Assembly: GCA_036782995.1 (NCBI GenBank) | Contig: DAIPXZ010000003.1 | Span: 143,535-207,534, forward strand | Direction: 5' to 3' | Source: DAIPXZ01 sp036782995 | Lineage (GTDB): Bacteria; Bacillota; Clostridia; Saccharofermentanales; Saccharofermentanaceae | Length of the DNA: 64,000 bases | Notes under the pieces: model-generated | What the model was told of the DNA's origin: nothing | Database searches by the model: none | The model's input: only the letters and a program-made list of their open reading frames with translations | Program-made: the position numbers and the translations under genes | In this document: one piece after another, positions 35,482 through 44,256 of the stretch | Numbering within the stretch: position 1 is the stretch's first letter | Layout of the letters: each line of letters begins with the position of its first letter

Positions 35482-35766
35482 ATGAATTATCTTATGACAT
35501 TGCAGAATGCAGCACTTCAAGTAGCTCAGTTTGAAATCGACCCGAAAGGACTTGCCGGACTTGGTGCAGGTCTCGCAATTGGACTTGGTGCATGTGGTGC
35601 GGCTTTAGGTATGGGTATTGCCGCTGGTAAAGCACTCGAATCGGCTGCACGTCAACCAGAGCTGTTTGGAAAGTTGCAAACTCTTCTTTTAACATCGATT
35701 GTTTTTATGGAGTCCATCGCCATTTATGCGTTGGTCGTAAGCTTGCTTCTCATCTTTACATTCTGA
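35482..35766 (+). CDS. atpE: ATP synthase F0 subunit c
   Basis: Two-helix proteolipid of the rotor ring, 94 residues with a ~20-residue N-terminal extension. The loop ALESAARQPEL and the ion-binding carboxylate in VFMESIAIYAL are clear. In sodium-type rings such as Ilyobacter, Gln at the GQG position and Thr after the ES pair are ligands. Here those places read GMG and ESI, so proton coupling is more likely. This is from a remembered alignment. Confidence 0.96.
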   Translation: MNYLMTLQNAALQVAQFEIDPKGLAGLGAGLAIGLGACGAALGMGIAAGKALESAARQPELFGKLQTLLLTSIVFMESIAIYALVVSLLLIFTF

Positions 35767-35839
35767 TGCAAAGTAGAAAATAACGCTTTTCTTTCTTCGT
35801 GCATAACGAGAAGTATTAAGCGAAGCAGAGGTAGTAGAC

Positions 35840-36442
35840 ATGTATATTGACTCAATTCCATTCACAGAGAGCCTTATGATGGCCGCGAAATTTGTTCTTG
35901 CAGCAACAGAAGAAGTCGTCGAAGAATCGTCACTTTTGTCGCCAGATCAGTTCGCTGGATATGCGGTAACGGCGTTATTCACGATTATCAACGTTCTTGC
36001 GGCTTTCTTTATTCTAAAGCTGTTTGTTTTCAAGCCGATAATTAAGATGATGCGCAAATGTCAGGAAGCGATGGCTGCTGAGATTTCTTCGACTGAAGAA
36101 AACAGCAAAGCGGCGTCGGAGCTTTTGGCTGAAGCCAAGAAGAAAACGGATGCAACACATGGTGAAGCGGCGGCTATTCTTTCCGAGGCACGTGTTCAAG
36201 CTGAAAAGCAAGCAGATACCATTATTGCCAATGCAAGAGCGGAAGCAAGTGGAATTATCGAACGCGCTGAAGAAGAAGCAAAACACACCCATGATACCAT
36301 GTTGGAACAAATGAAGGATGAAGTGGCCGATTTGGCAGTATCCATTGCAACGAAGGTCATTGGTTCTTTAGCCGACGAGGCTGTGTTGAAAGAAATGAGC
36401 ACGGCAGAAGTAGCCAAAGCAATAAAGACGGAAGGTGAATAA
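35840..36442 (+). CDS. atpF: ATP synthase F0 subunit b
   Basis: Peripheral-stalk subunit of 200 residues. A short N-terminal segment is followed by one membrane helix (about residues 43-67, ALFTIINVLAAFFILKLFVF). A long Ala/Glu/Lys-rich coiled coil comes next and a C-terminal segment (DEVADLAVSIATKVIGSLAD) that in other species binds delta. It is followed, after only 2 bp, by the fused delta-alpha gene, not by a free atpH. Confidence 0.93.
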   Translation: MYIDSIPFTESLMMAAKFVLAATEEVVEESSLLSPDQFAGYAVTALFTIINVLAAFFILKLFVFKPIIKMMRKCQEAMAAEISSTEENSKAASELLAEAKKKTDATHGEAAAILSEARVQAEKQADTIIANARAEASGIIERAEEEAKHTHDTMLEQMKDEVADLAVSIATKVIGSLADEAVLKEMSTAEVAKAIKTEGE

Positions 36443-36444
36443 GC

Positions 36445-38400
36445 TTGAGTGAGAATGGTGTTTTCCAAGAAATTCGAATTGTCACCGCGAAAGAACTCAC
36501 ACCGGAGCGCATCGCTGTCATTGCACAGCGTTTCACGGAGCATTTTCATATTTCTGGGTATTCAGTAAAGCAAGAAAGAGACGCCTCGCTCATCGACGGC
36601 TTTGTTATTTTTGCGTCTGGATATCGATATGACTACAGCGTGAAGGGGCAGTTGAAACGTATCGCGACCTATCTCAAAAATGACCGCGAAAACGACCAAT
36701 CGGCCCCCATCAGTGATGAGACAGCTCCGGTAAAAATTCGTCGTTCCATCGACGCGGCACTCAGTGAGTTTTCGGAGGATCCGGCGGCTTTGTTCGGCAT
36801 GGATTCTTTCTGGGATGTAGATGCCTCTGAAGTGGTTGAAGAATCGAATAATGATATTGCGGAACAAATAAAAAATGGTAAGGTTTCTCCATCAGTTCGT
36901 GAACACATGCTGGATGGCTTTGCACAAGCATCCACCATTGAAGAGATTGGTCAAGTAGCCAGCGTCAGTGACGGTGTGGCGATGGTTACCGGTATTGATA
37001 AATGTGTAGCGAGCGAATTGATTCGTTTCTCAAATGAAACGTATGGTATTGCGATGAATTTGGAGCCTTCGAAAGTCGGTGTCGTTCTTCTTGGCGATGC
37101 ATCGGGCGTTGTAGAGGGCACACTTTGCAAACGTACAGGAAAACCGGTATCCATTCCGGTCGGCAGAAATATGCTCGGACGTGTTGTTGATCCGTTGGGT
37201 AACCCGATTGACGGCAAAGGCATTATCCGCACATCAGAAACGCGACCGATTGAATATGAGGCACCGGGCATTATAGATCGTTCACCGGTAAATCGGCCTT
37301 TGCAAACTGGCATTACGGCTATTGACGCCATGACTCCGATTGGACGCGGCCAGCGCGAATTACTTATCGGTGACCGTCAAACCGGAAAAACGGCAATTGC
37401 AATCGATACTATTATCAACCAACGCGGCAAGAACGTGCTTTGTGTATATGTGGCCATCGGACAGAAGATGTCGACCATCGTTCAAGTGGTGAATACCTTG
37501 GAGAAGCATAATGCTCTTTCCTATACAGTCGTTGTAGCAGCAAGTGCTTCCGACCAAGCTTCGTTACAATACATAGCGCCTTATGCGGGATGTGCTATTG
37601 CAGAAGAGTTCATGTACAACGACCACGACGATGTGCTTATCATATATGATGACTTAACGAAACACGCACAGGCATATCGTGCAATATCGTTACTTCTTCG
37701 TCGACCACCGGGACGTGAAGCATATCCTGGAGACGTATTCTATTTGCATTCGAGACTTTTGGAACGTGCGGCAAAGCTCGAGGAATCGCGAGGCGGCTCG
37801 ATTACCGCAATACCGATTATCGAGACCTTAGGCGGTGATATTTCGGCATATATTCCGACCAATGTCATCTCCATTACAGATGGTCAGATATATCTCGAAT
37901 CCGAACTCTTTTTCTCGGGTCAACGCCCAGCAATCAATGTGGGATTATCGGTATCTCGTGTCGGCGGTGCGGCGCAAACCAAGGCGATGAAGAAGGTGGC
38001 TGGACCACTTCGTATTTCACTGGCGCAAGCTCGTGAGATGGCGGCATTTGCGCAATTTGGATCTGATCTTGATGAGAATACGAGAAAGCAACTGAAACGC
38101 GGTATCGTTTTGAACGAAGTTTTGAAACAGGAACAATACAGTGCACTCCAAATGGAAGAACAGGTGGCAATCCTTTATTTAGCTACGAGCGAGAAGCTTT
38201 CTTTTTTGGAGCGTGAAGACGTAAAAGAATATGCACTTGAATTCCTTCGTCGCATACGCGCACTTCATCCTGAAGTGCTGGATAAAATTTCAAATGACTT
38301 AGTATTCGACGATGAAAGCAAAGCACAAATCGATAAATTGGAAGAAGAATACCATTCGGTATTCCTTGCGGAACATCCAGAGTATGAAGAGGAAACCTAA
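36445..38400 (+). CDS. atpA: ATP synthase delta(C-terminal domain)-alpha fusion
   Basis: F1 alpha subunit, but 651 residues long where ~500 is normal. Residues ~164-651 are standard alpha: IEEIGQVASVSDGVAMVTG, Walker A GDRQTGKT at 309-316, and the SGQRPAINVGLSVSRVGG region. Residues ~7-80 match the C-terminal domain of delta/OSCP: IRIVTAKELT, then DASLIDGFVIFASGYRYDYSVKGQLKRIATYL, equivalent to the delta ending D-x-SLIGG-x-x-x. An acidic linker (~81-163) joins them. No delta N-terminal domain or separate atpH exists in the operon. Start is TTG after GGAAGGTG. A weak internal start (TTG at 36790 after GGAGG) could give alpha alone. Confidence 0.93.
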   Translation: MSENGVFQEIRIVTAKELTPERIAVIAQRFTEHFHISGYSVKQERDASLIDGFVIFASGYRYDYSVKGQLKRIATYLKNDRENDQSAPISDETAPVKIRRSIDAALSEFSEDPAALFGMDSFWDVDASEVVEESNNDIAEQIKNGKVSPSVREHMLDGFAQASTIEEIGQVASVSDGVAMVTGIDKCVASELIRFSNETYGIAMNLEPSKVGVVLLGDASGVVEGTLCKRTGKPVSIPVGRNMLGRVVDPLGNPIDGKGIIRTSETRPIEYEAPGIIDRSPVNRPLQTGITAIDAMTPIGRGQRELLIGDRQTGKTAIAIDTIINQRGKNVLCVYVAIGQKMSTIVQVVNTLEKHNALSYTVVVAASASDQASLQYIAPYAGCAIAEEFMYNDHDDVLIIYDDLTKHAQAYRAISLLLRRPPGREAYPGDVFYLHSRLLERAAKLEESRGGSITAIPIIETLGGDISAYIPTNVISITDGQIYLESELFFSGQRPAINVGLSVSRVGGAAQTKAMKKVAGPLRISLAQAREMAAFAQFGSDLDENTRKQLKRGIVLNEVLKQEQYSALQMEEQVAILYLATSEKLSFLEREDVKEYALEFLRRIRALHPEVLDKISNDLVFDDESKAQIDKLEEEYHSVFLAEHPEYEEET

Positions 38401-38406
38401 TCAATC

Positions 38407-39348
38407 ATGGAGAATCTCAACGAAATTAAGAAACGAATCAGAAGCGTTAATCAAATCGGAGAGCTGACTCGTGCCATGCAATTGGTAAGTGCCGCTAAAA
38501 TGCGGAAATCCAGAGCGCAACACGATCTCGTCTATCCTTTCTTTTCGCTATGTGCCGAAAGCATGCTTGAGATTCAGCGTTGTACGCAAGATATTGACAA
38601 CCCGTTTTTTCATTTGCGCGAAAAGAAGCCAGGTGAAACATGGAAGATTGGTTATTTCGTATTGACAGGAGACCAGGGCCTCGCAGGTGCATACAATAAC
38701 AACGTCGTCCGAATTGCGGAAGAACACATTCAAACCAAGGTTCTCGAAAATACGAAAAAGGGAATACGCACAGATTATACCTTATATGTTTTCGGTGGAC
38801 TTGGCGCGGATAAACTGATTCGCGACGGCTACAATGTGGACCCGGAGTTCTCTTTCCCGATTTCGGAGCCTACTTATTATCAAGCACGTAGTGTTGCCAA
38901 TATCATCCGAAGGAAATATTTGGATGGAGAATTTGACCTGGTTTATGTTATCTATACCAAGATGGAATCGGCGATTAACATGAAACCGCAAATCTCTCGT
39001 GTCGTTCCCGTAAATACCAAGGCATTAAAGTCTATTCTTCCGGAGGGATTGGATGACGCGGGTATCGCTCTGGAGGCTGCTTCAGAATTGGATTATCATC
39101 CAAATGCTAATGCTGTTTTTGCCTTCCTTATCGATACATACTTAAACGCAATGCTCTATGGCGCTATGGTAGACGCATATGCGAGTGAACAAACGGCGCG
39201 TATGACCGCGATGGACAATGCAACAAAAAATGCCGACGATATGATGAAAGAACTCACACTGAAATCGAACCAAGCACGTCAGGCGAAAATAACAAACGAA
39301 CTGATTGAAATCGTAAATGGTGCCAATCAGGTCACAAACGATCAGTAA
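38407..39348 (+). CDS. atpG: ATP synthase F1 subunit gamma
   Basis: Central rotor shaft, 313 residues (family ~285-300). N-terminal coiled coil NEIKKRIRSVNQIGELTRAMQLVSAAKM, the Rossmann-like middle with VLTGDQGLAGAYNNNVV, and the C-terminal coiled coil ending NEIVNGA-like (ITNELIEIVNGANQV) are all seen. The gene follows the fused alpha gene by 6 bp. The usual EQTARMTAMDNATKNAD signature is intact. Confidence 0.96.
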   Translation: MENLNEIKKRIRSVNQIGELTRAMQLVSAAKMRKSRAQHDLVYPFFSLCAESMLEIQRCTQDIDNPFFHLREKKPGETWKIGYFVLTGDQGLAGAYNNNVVRIAEEHIQTKVLENTKKGIRTDYTLYVFGGLGADKLIRDGYNVDPEFSFPISEPTYYQARSVANIIRRKYLDGEFDLVYVIYTKMESAINMKPQISRVVPVNTKALKSILPEGLDDAGIALEAASELDYHPNANAVFAFLIDTYLNAMLYGAMVDAYASEQTARMTAMDNATKNADDMMKELTLKSNQARQAKITNELIEIVNGANQVTNDQ

Positions 39349-39363
39349 AGTAGAGGTAGCACT

Positions 39364-40749
39364 ATGTCGACAGGATATGTCACACAAATTATCGGACCGG
39401 TTATCGATTGTAAGTTCGACGAGCATCAGATTCCGGAAATCAACCACGCCGTAAAAATTGAGAAACAAGGCGAGTGGATATTTGCCGAGGTTCTGCAACA
39501 AAGAGGGCAGGGTGTTGTTCGTTGTGTTTCGTTCGAAGCGACTGAAGGCTTGATGAGAGGCGCACAGGTTGAAGATACTGGTGCGGCTATTAAAGTTCCC
39601 GTAGGTGAGAAGATTACCGGACGTATTTTTGATGCGCTTGGTCGACCGATTGATAAAGGACCTGATGTCAATGCGGAATCCTATTGGCCGATTCACCGAA
39701 AAGCTCCGTCCTTTACCGATCAATACCCGTCCGAAACCGTATTGGAAACGGGCATTAAAGTTATCGACCTGTTAGTCCCGTTTTGTCGTGGTGGTAAAAT
39801 CGGACTATTCGGCGGTGCTGGCGTTGGCAAAACGGTCCTCATCCTTGAACTGATTCGTAATATTGCATCAGAACATGGCGGCTTCTCCGTTTTTACCGGT
39901 GTTGGCGAACGTTCTCGTGAAGGTAACGACTTATGGAATGAGATGAAGGCATCCGGTGTTCTCGATAAAACCGTCATGGTATTCGGTCAAATGAACGAAA
40001 CCAGTGGTGCAAGAATGAGAGCTCCGCTTACCGGTCTTACTATGGCGGAGTATTTCCGTGATGAGAAGAAGAGAGATGTTCTTCTCTTTATTGATAATAT
40101 TTATCGTTTTGTGCAAGCCGGTTCTGAAGTATCGGCACTTCTTGGACGTATTCCTTCCGCAGTTGGTTATCAGCCGACATTGGCAAATGAAGTCGGTGAC
40201 CTTCAGGAAAGAATTACATCAACAAAAGATGGTTCAATCACCTCCATTCAGGCAGTTTATGTTCCGGCAGATGACCTGACTGACCCGGCACCGGCAACGA
40301 CATTCGGACATTTGGACGCGAATATCGTTCTTTCTCGTTCGGTCGTTGAGCTTGGTATTTATCCAGCCGTAGATCCGCTCGAATCTTCATCGCGTATTCT
40401 TACCGAAAGCGTCGTTGGCAGAGAACACTATCACGTCGCACGTATGGTTCAGGAAACCTTGCAACGTTATAAGGAATTACAAGATATCATTGCGATTCTC
40501 GGTATGGAAGAACTGGGCGAGAAAGACAGAAAAATCGTAACCCGCGCCAGAAAGGTGCAAAAGTATTTATCGCAGCCCTTCTTTGTGACCGCAGATTCTA
40601 CTGGTTATGCTCCGCGTTATGTTCCGATTGAAAAGACGGTTAACGCATTCGGCGAGATTATATCCGGTTCACTTGATCATATACCAGAACAACATTTCTT
40701 TATGAAGGGTGATATCGATGATGTTTTGGCTTCTTACAAAAACGGCTGA
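39364..40749 (+). CDS. atpD: ATP synthase F1 subunit beta
   Basis: Catalytic subunit, 461 residues, normal length. Walker A GGAGVGKTV, catalytic Glu in GVGERSREGND, Walker B LLFIDNIYRF, and the DELSEED region is represented by ELGEKDRKIVTRARK. IDNIYRF has Tyr where most beta subunits have Phe. Start by AGAGGTAG before ATG. There is no sign of fusion or truncation here. Confidence 0.98.
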   Translation: MSTGYVTQIIGPVIDCKFDEHQIPEINHAVKIEKQGEWIFAEVLQQRGQGVVRCVSFEATEGLMRGAQVEDTGAAIKVPVGEKITGRIFDALGRPIDKGPDVNAESYWPIHRKAPSFTDQYPSETVLETGIKVIDLLVPFCRGGKIGLFGGAGVGKTVLILELIRNIASEHGGFSVFTGVGERSREGNDLWNEMKASGVLDKTVMVFGQMNETSGARMRAPLTGLTMAEYFRDEKKRDVLLFIDNIYRFVQAGSEVSALLGRIPSAVGYQPTLANEVGDLQERITSTKDGSITSIQAVYVPADDLTDPAPATTFGHLDANIVLSRSVVELGIYPAVDPLESSSRILTESVVGREHYHVARMVQETLQRYKELQDIIAILGMEELGEKDRKIVTRARKVQKYLSQPFFVTADSTGYAPRYVPIEKTVNAFGEIISGSLDHIPEQHFFMKGDIDDVLASYKNG

Positions 40750-40817
40750 TTACACCTGATTTGCAAATGGTTTTCACACGAAGCCTATAGAGAAATTACG
40801 AAATATTGGGAGCTTGC

Positions 40818-41279
40818 ATGGCAAAGACTGAAGAAAAAAATACAATGATGCTCGAAGTCGTTACTCCTTACCAACACTTTTATGAAGGTCGGGTCGATTC
40901 CGTGACTCTTTCGACATTGGATGGTGAATTGGGCATTTGTCCTGGTCACTCTCCTTTAGTTGTTGCGTTAACACCGGGCATCTCCAGAATTGTCGAGAAT
41001 AGCAAGACCAAATATGCCGTTATGACAGAAGGCTATGCAGAAATCGGACAACATATCGTCGTTGTCGTTTGCAATGCTGCTGAATGGCCAGAGGATATCG
41101 ATGTTGCACGAGCCAGAGCCGCATTTGACCGTGCAAGCAAACGGTATCATGATGCGAAGACGGAGTCCGATGCTCAAGTCTATGCACGTCATTCTATTCG
41201 ACGGGCACGTGTCCGCATTAAGGCAGTTGAAATGTATGGGACAGATAAGCAAAAGGAACATTTCAATAAAACGGAATGA
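40818..41279 (+). CDS. atpC: ATP synthase F1 subunit epsilon
   Basis: Rotor subunit and regulator, 153 residues from the ATG after GGGAG. The N-terminal beta sandwich (LEVVTPYQHFYEGRVDSVTLSTLDGELGICPGHSPLV) and two C-terminal helices (DVARARAAFDRASKR and RRARVRIKAVEM) are present. It is the last gene of the operon. Its stop abuts, base to base, the stop of the convergent FHA gene. Confidence 0.95.
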   Translation: MAKTEEKNTMMLEVVTPYQHFYEGRVDSVTLSTLDGELGICPGHSPLVVALTPGISRIVENSKTKYAVMTEGYAEIGQHIVVVVCNAAEWPEDIDVARARAAFDRASKRYHDAKTESDAQVYARHSIRRARVRIKAVEMYGTDKQKEHFNKTE

Positions 41280-42479
41280 CTAATAGTAATGTGCTTCAAA
41301 TTCCAAATCTCCTAATCCGATAATATCGCCGTCTTCTATAGGGACGGCATTTCTTTTGGTCACTTTTCGTCGATTTACGTATGTGTTCTTCTCTGCAGAT
41401 ATTGCTTCAATATTCATGCCTTTTTCGTCTCTCACAAAAAGCGCATGACGATAAGCCAGTGATGCGTCAGCAATGCAATAGTCACATAAATCCGAGTCGC
41501 TCCCTACAAGAAATCGATCGGTCCAGATAACGAATCTTCGCATTGGCTTCTCGTGAGATTGTGGTTGGGGCAATTCGATGAATTGAATCGGATGAAAGCC
41601 CATCATCAGGTTCGGCGTATTTCCATTTGTTCGCCATTCTTCGGGAAAAAGAAGCCGTGTTTCTCTTTCTTTCCGATTCTCTAATACCCTCTTTTGTATT
41701 TCTTGCTTTTTGCGTTTTTTCCTTTTGGCAGATACTAACATATAGGAAACCGAGATCAAATTGATGAGTATAAAAATGATGGAGAGAAGCTTTGTCGAAA
41801 TAATTCTAGCAGACACTTGATTTTGTAAAACCGACAAGGCGATGAAGAAGAACGGAAATGAAATTGCCCACATAATGAATTGAAGGTCTTCTGCGTGCAA
41901 TTTATCACGTTTCACAGACAAAAAATCGGAATGTAAATATCGAATTAGTCCCTTTTCATCATTCTGCCGAAAGAATGCAAGAAGATTTTCTTTCTCCTCT
42001 TCCGGATAGAATTCGTCAATAAATGAATCCCCCAGCAAAGTGTCGATTGCATCCGTCGAAAAGGCAGATAATAGACATACTTGTTGATCCATGACAGAAC
42101 GTAGCGGAGTATACCAACACATAATGGAATCCTTTTCTGCATCGAAAAATATGTGTTCTACATCAAAAAGAATGGCTGCCGGACACATTGCGTAGTCTAA
42201 ACTGATGCACAAATCCTCCCAAAAACGCGAAAAGAGACGTTTCCAATGTTTCTTGATGTATTGCTTTTGTGATTTGTTTAATTTGGAGAAGGCGGTTCGT
42301 TGATTAACGTCATAAAGAAGCTGCTGAGAAACAGAAACATTTCGCATATATACGGGAATAAAGCAAGAGACGAGGTCTGTTTGCAATATCTCAAGCGCGT
42401 GCAAAACGACCTCCTCGTCTTGTTTCAAATTAAGTATATACAGTCGTCCTTTTTCATTTTGTTTAGTATCCGGAGTCAT
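41280..42479 (-). CDS. FHA-domain membrane protein of the Tad locus
   Basis: A 399-residue protein. The N-terminal ~190 residues form an alpha/beta domain resembling DUF6382, often found with Tad/Flp genes in Clostridia. Two hydrophobic helices (about 208-226 and 236-255) and a basic KRKKRKKQEIQKR stretch follow. A C-terminal FHA domain (about 320-399) has RFLVGSDSDLCDYCIADASLAYRHALFV, TYVNRRKV and IEDGDIIGLGDLEFE, so it should bind phosphothreonine peptides in the cytoplasm. It is the last gene of the minus-strand tad operon. Start after GAGGTG. Confidence 0.75.
   Translation of the reverse strand: MTPDTKQNEKGRLYILNLKQDEEVVLHALEILQTDLVSCFIPVYMRNVSVSQQLLYDVNQRTAFSKLNKSQKQYIKKHWKRLFSRFWEDLCISLDYAMCPAAILFDVEHIFFDAEKDSIMCWYTPLRSVMDQQVCLLSAFSTDAIDTLLGDSFIDEFYPEEEKENLLAFFRQNDEKGLIRYLHSDFLSVKRDKLHAEDLQFIMWAISFPFFFIALSVLQNQVSARIISTKLLSIIFILINLISVSYMLVSAKRKKRKKQEIQKRVLENRKERETRLLFPEEWRTNGNTPNLMMGFHPIQFIELPQPQSHEKPMRRFVIWTDRFLVGSDSDLCDYCIADASLAYRHALFVRDEKGMNIEAISAEKNTYVNRRKVTKRNAVPIEDGDIIGLGDLEFEAHYY
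41328..41357 (+). terminator. Possible atp-operon terminator inside the FHA gene
   Basis: GCCGTC / GACGGC with a 9-nt loop is followed by ATTTCTTTT on the plus strand. It lies within the 3' coding part of the convergent FHA gene, the only terminator-like element near the end of the atp operon. Confidence 0.45.
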
Positions 42480-42495
42480 TGATTACACCTCTTAT

Positions 42496-42678
42496 TTACA
42501 AAGATCCGATAACATTTTCATCGTTAAACACATAATCCATAATTGAGTTTGCATATCCCGTGAGTGCAGTTCTAAAGATGAGGGCGAGAGAAACCAAAAT
42601 TGCGATGATGATGACGACTTCTACGGTTCCCATGCCGTGAGTAGAGAGATTTTTTTTGTAACGTGTCGATTTCTTCAT
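42496..42678 (-). CDS. Flp-type prepilin
   Basis: A 60-residue class IVb prepilin, the structural subunit of a Tad pilus. A basic leader (KKSTRYKKNLSTHG) is followed by the cleavage motif HG/MGTVEV, with Glu at position +5 of the mature protein, then a hydrophobic helix VVIIIAILVSLALIF. Mature length would be about 45 residues. It lies between the TadB-TadC fusion and the FHA gene. No prepilin peptidase is encoded nearby. Confidence 0.88.
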   Translation of the reverse strand: MKKSTRYKKNLSTHGMGTVEVVIIIAILVSLALIFRTALTGYANSIMDYVFNDENVIGSL

Positions 42679-42696
42679 AAAAACACTTCCTTTCGA

Positions 42697-44256
42697 TTAA
42701 AAGCTTTGAAATGATTGAATTGCAGGAGCTATTGCAACCAGAAGAACGGATACAAAATCAAGCATCATAGGGAAAATCATGGAAAATGCTTCTCGCTCGC
42801 GCTTTTTTCGTGAAGCATTCCGACACAAGGACCAACAAGAAGAAGATTGTAATCGTAGAAGGCCAAGTACTTCCTTTCCGCCCGATCGTTCATATCGAGA
42901 AGCCAATAGCAATGCGGCCTGAGCTTCAGGTATGGATACACGATTCGAAAATGCTTCTAGTGTATCTGCAGCTCCGTTTCCCATTTCCATTCGATTCATC
43001 ATGTCCGACAATTCTTGATGCAAGACACTTTCGTTTGAAAAGGCAAAAGCGCATGTTGATATTGCTTTTGGAAGCAATATTCCCGATTCAAGTAATGTCG
43101 ACATCATGGAAATAAATAGTGGCATATCATCCATCAATGAAAGTCGCCGTTGATTTACGTCATTTTTCAGATCGACATGTTTGAGAATGATAAAGAGCAA
43201 AATCAATGGAATACTAAACCACAAAGAGATATGCAATCCATAAAGAAGCAAGGGGATAGATAACAGGCATCCGATAACAATCATCAATAATGATCGAAAG
43301 AATTCTTCGATAACTGCATGTGACTGAAAGGAAAGCTCGTTTGCCCATTCATAAATCTTTGTCGTGTAAATTGATGGTAACCGATCGATGAGCGCGCGCA
43401 AACGCGTGCTTGAAGATGTGTTTGATAGGTAGGACGAACGTATTTGCTTCACTTTTTTAGGCTTTTCTCCAATGCCGGAAAAGAGAAGTGCACATGAAGC
43501 AACAGCAAATGCGAATGCAATCATCATGAGTATTTGGCCGACAGAGGATTGTTCGGCTTGCTGCATATAGTTTTTACTGCTCATTTGTAACAAGTATGTG
43601 ATGCCGAAAGGCATTATGCAAAGAAGAAGCGCCTCAGTGTTCTTTCCCGCATTATTTGCATCCACTTCCGATTTAACGGCTTGTAATTCGGAGAGCATTT
43701 GACAACTGTTTCGAAGAATCGAAACAATTTGATTTCCGACGACCTTCTGTATGGATAGAGCATGAAATATCGGTAGTAATTCATAGTAATCGAGTGTTTG
43801 ACACATATGAGTTAAAGAACAATCGAGTGATTCGTGAGATGTGAGCTCGTGTTCAACATCGCGTAAAGCACGAGAATAGGCGGTATGCTTTCCAAACGCT
43901 TTTTCAACATCCACACGTGCACAAAGAAATGCCCGCTCGATAGAATAACCACCGGATACAGAAGTGCACAGTGACTGCATGAGCACCTTGCTTTGGAGAC
44001 GCAATGTAGATGTCCGTCTGGCATACAAGACACGAACGACTGAAACAAACGGGAGAAATCCCATACCTATTGAAAACCCCCATTGTAATCTTTGATCGCT
44101 TATAAATGGTTGTGCCAGAAAATATATGGAGACCATTGTTAGCGGCAACAAGGGAAGACATTTCACCATGAAAAGAAAATAGGCATGTTTCGTAATTTTA
44201 TCAATGTTTTCACGACGGCCTATTTCGCTGGTTGATAATCGGGATAAGCTTCTCAC
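42697..44256 (-). CDS. TadB-TadC fused pilus platform protein
   Basis: A 519-residue membrane protein with two type II secretion F-type domains. The N-terminal half has helices near 31-50 and 57-75, a cytoplasmic T2SSF block (LMQSLCTSVSGGYSIERAF, ALSIQKVVGNQIVSIL) and helices near 216-260. The C-terminal half repeats this: two helices near 335-370, then DDMPLFISMMSTLLESGILLPKAI and LLASRYERSGGKEV, with a final helix. TadB and TadC are normally separate ~300-residue proteins, so this is a compact fusion. The start overlaps the end of the ATPase gene by 4 bp. Confidence 0.8.
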   Translation of the reverse strand: MRSLSRLSTSEIGRRENIDKITKHAYFLFMVKCLPLLPLTMVSIYFLAQPFISDQRLQWGFSIGMGFLPFVSVVRVLYARRTSTLRLQSKVLMQSLCTSVSGGYSIERAFLCARVDVEKAFGKHTAYSRALRDVEHELTSHESLDCSLTHMCQTLDYYELLPIFHALSIQKVVGNQIVSILRNSCQMLSELQAVKSEVDANNAGKNTEALLLCIMPFGITYLLQMSSKNYMQQAEQSSVGQILMMIAFAFAVASCALLFSGIGEKPKKVKQIRSSYLSNTSSSTRLRALIDRLPSIYTTKIYEWANELSFQSHAVIEEFFRSLLMIVIGCLLSIPLLLYGLHISLWFSIPLILLFIILKHVDLKNDVNQRRLSLMDDMPLFISMMSTLLESGILLPKAISTCAFAFSNESVLHQELSDMMNRMEMGNGAADTLEAFSNRVSIPEAQAALLLASRYERSGGKEVLGLLRLQSSSCWSLCRNASRKKREREAFSMIFPMMLDFVSVLLVAIAPAIQSFQSF

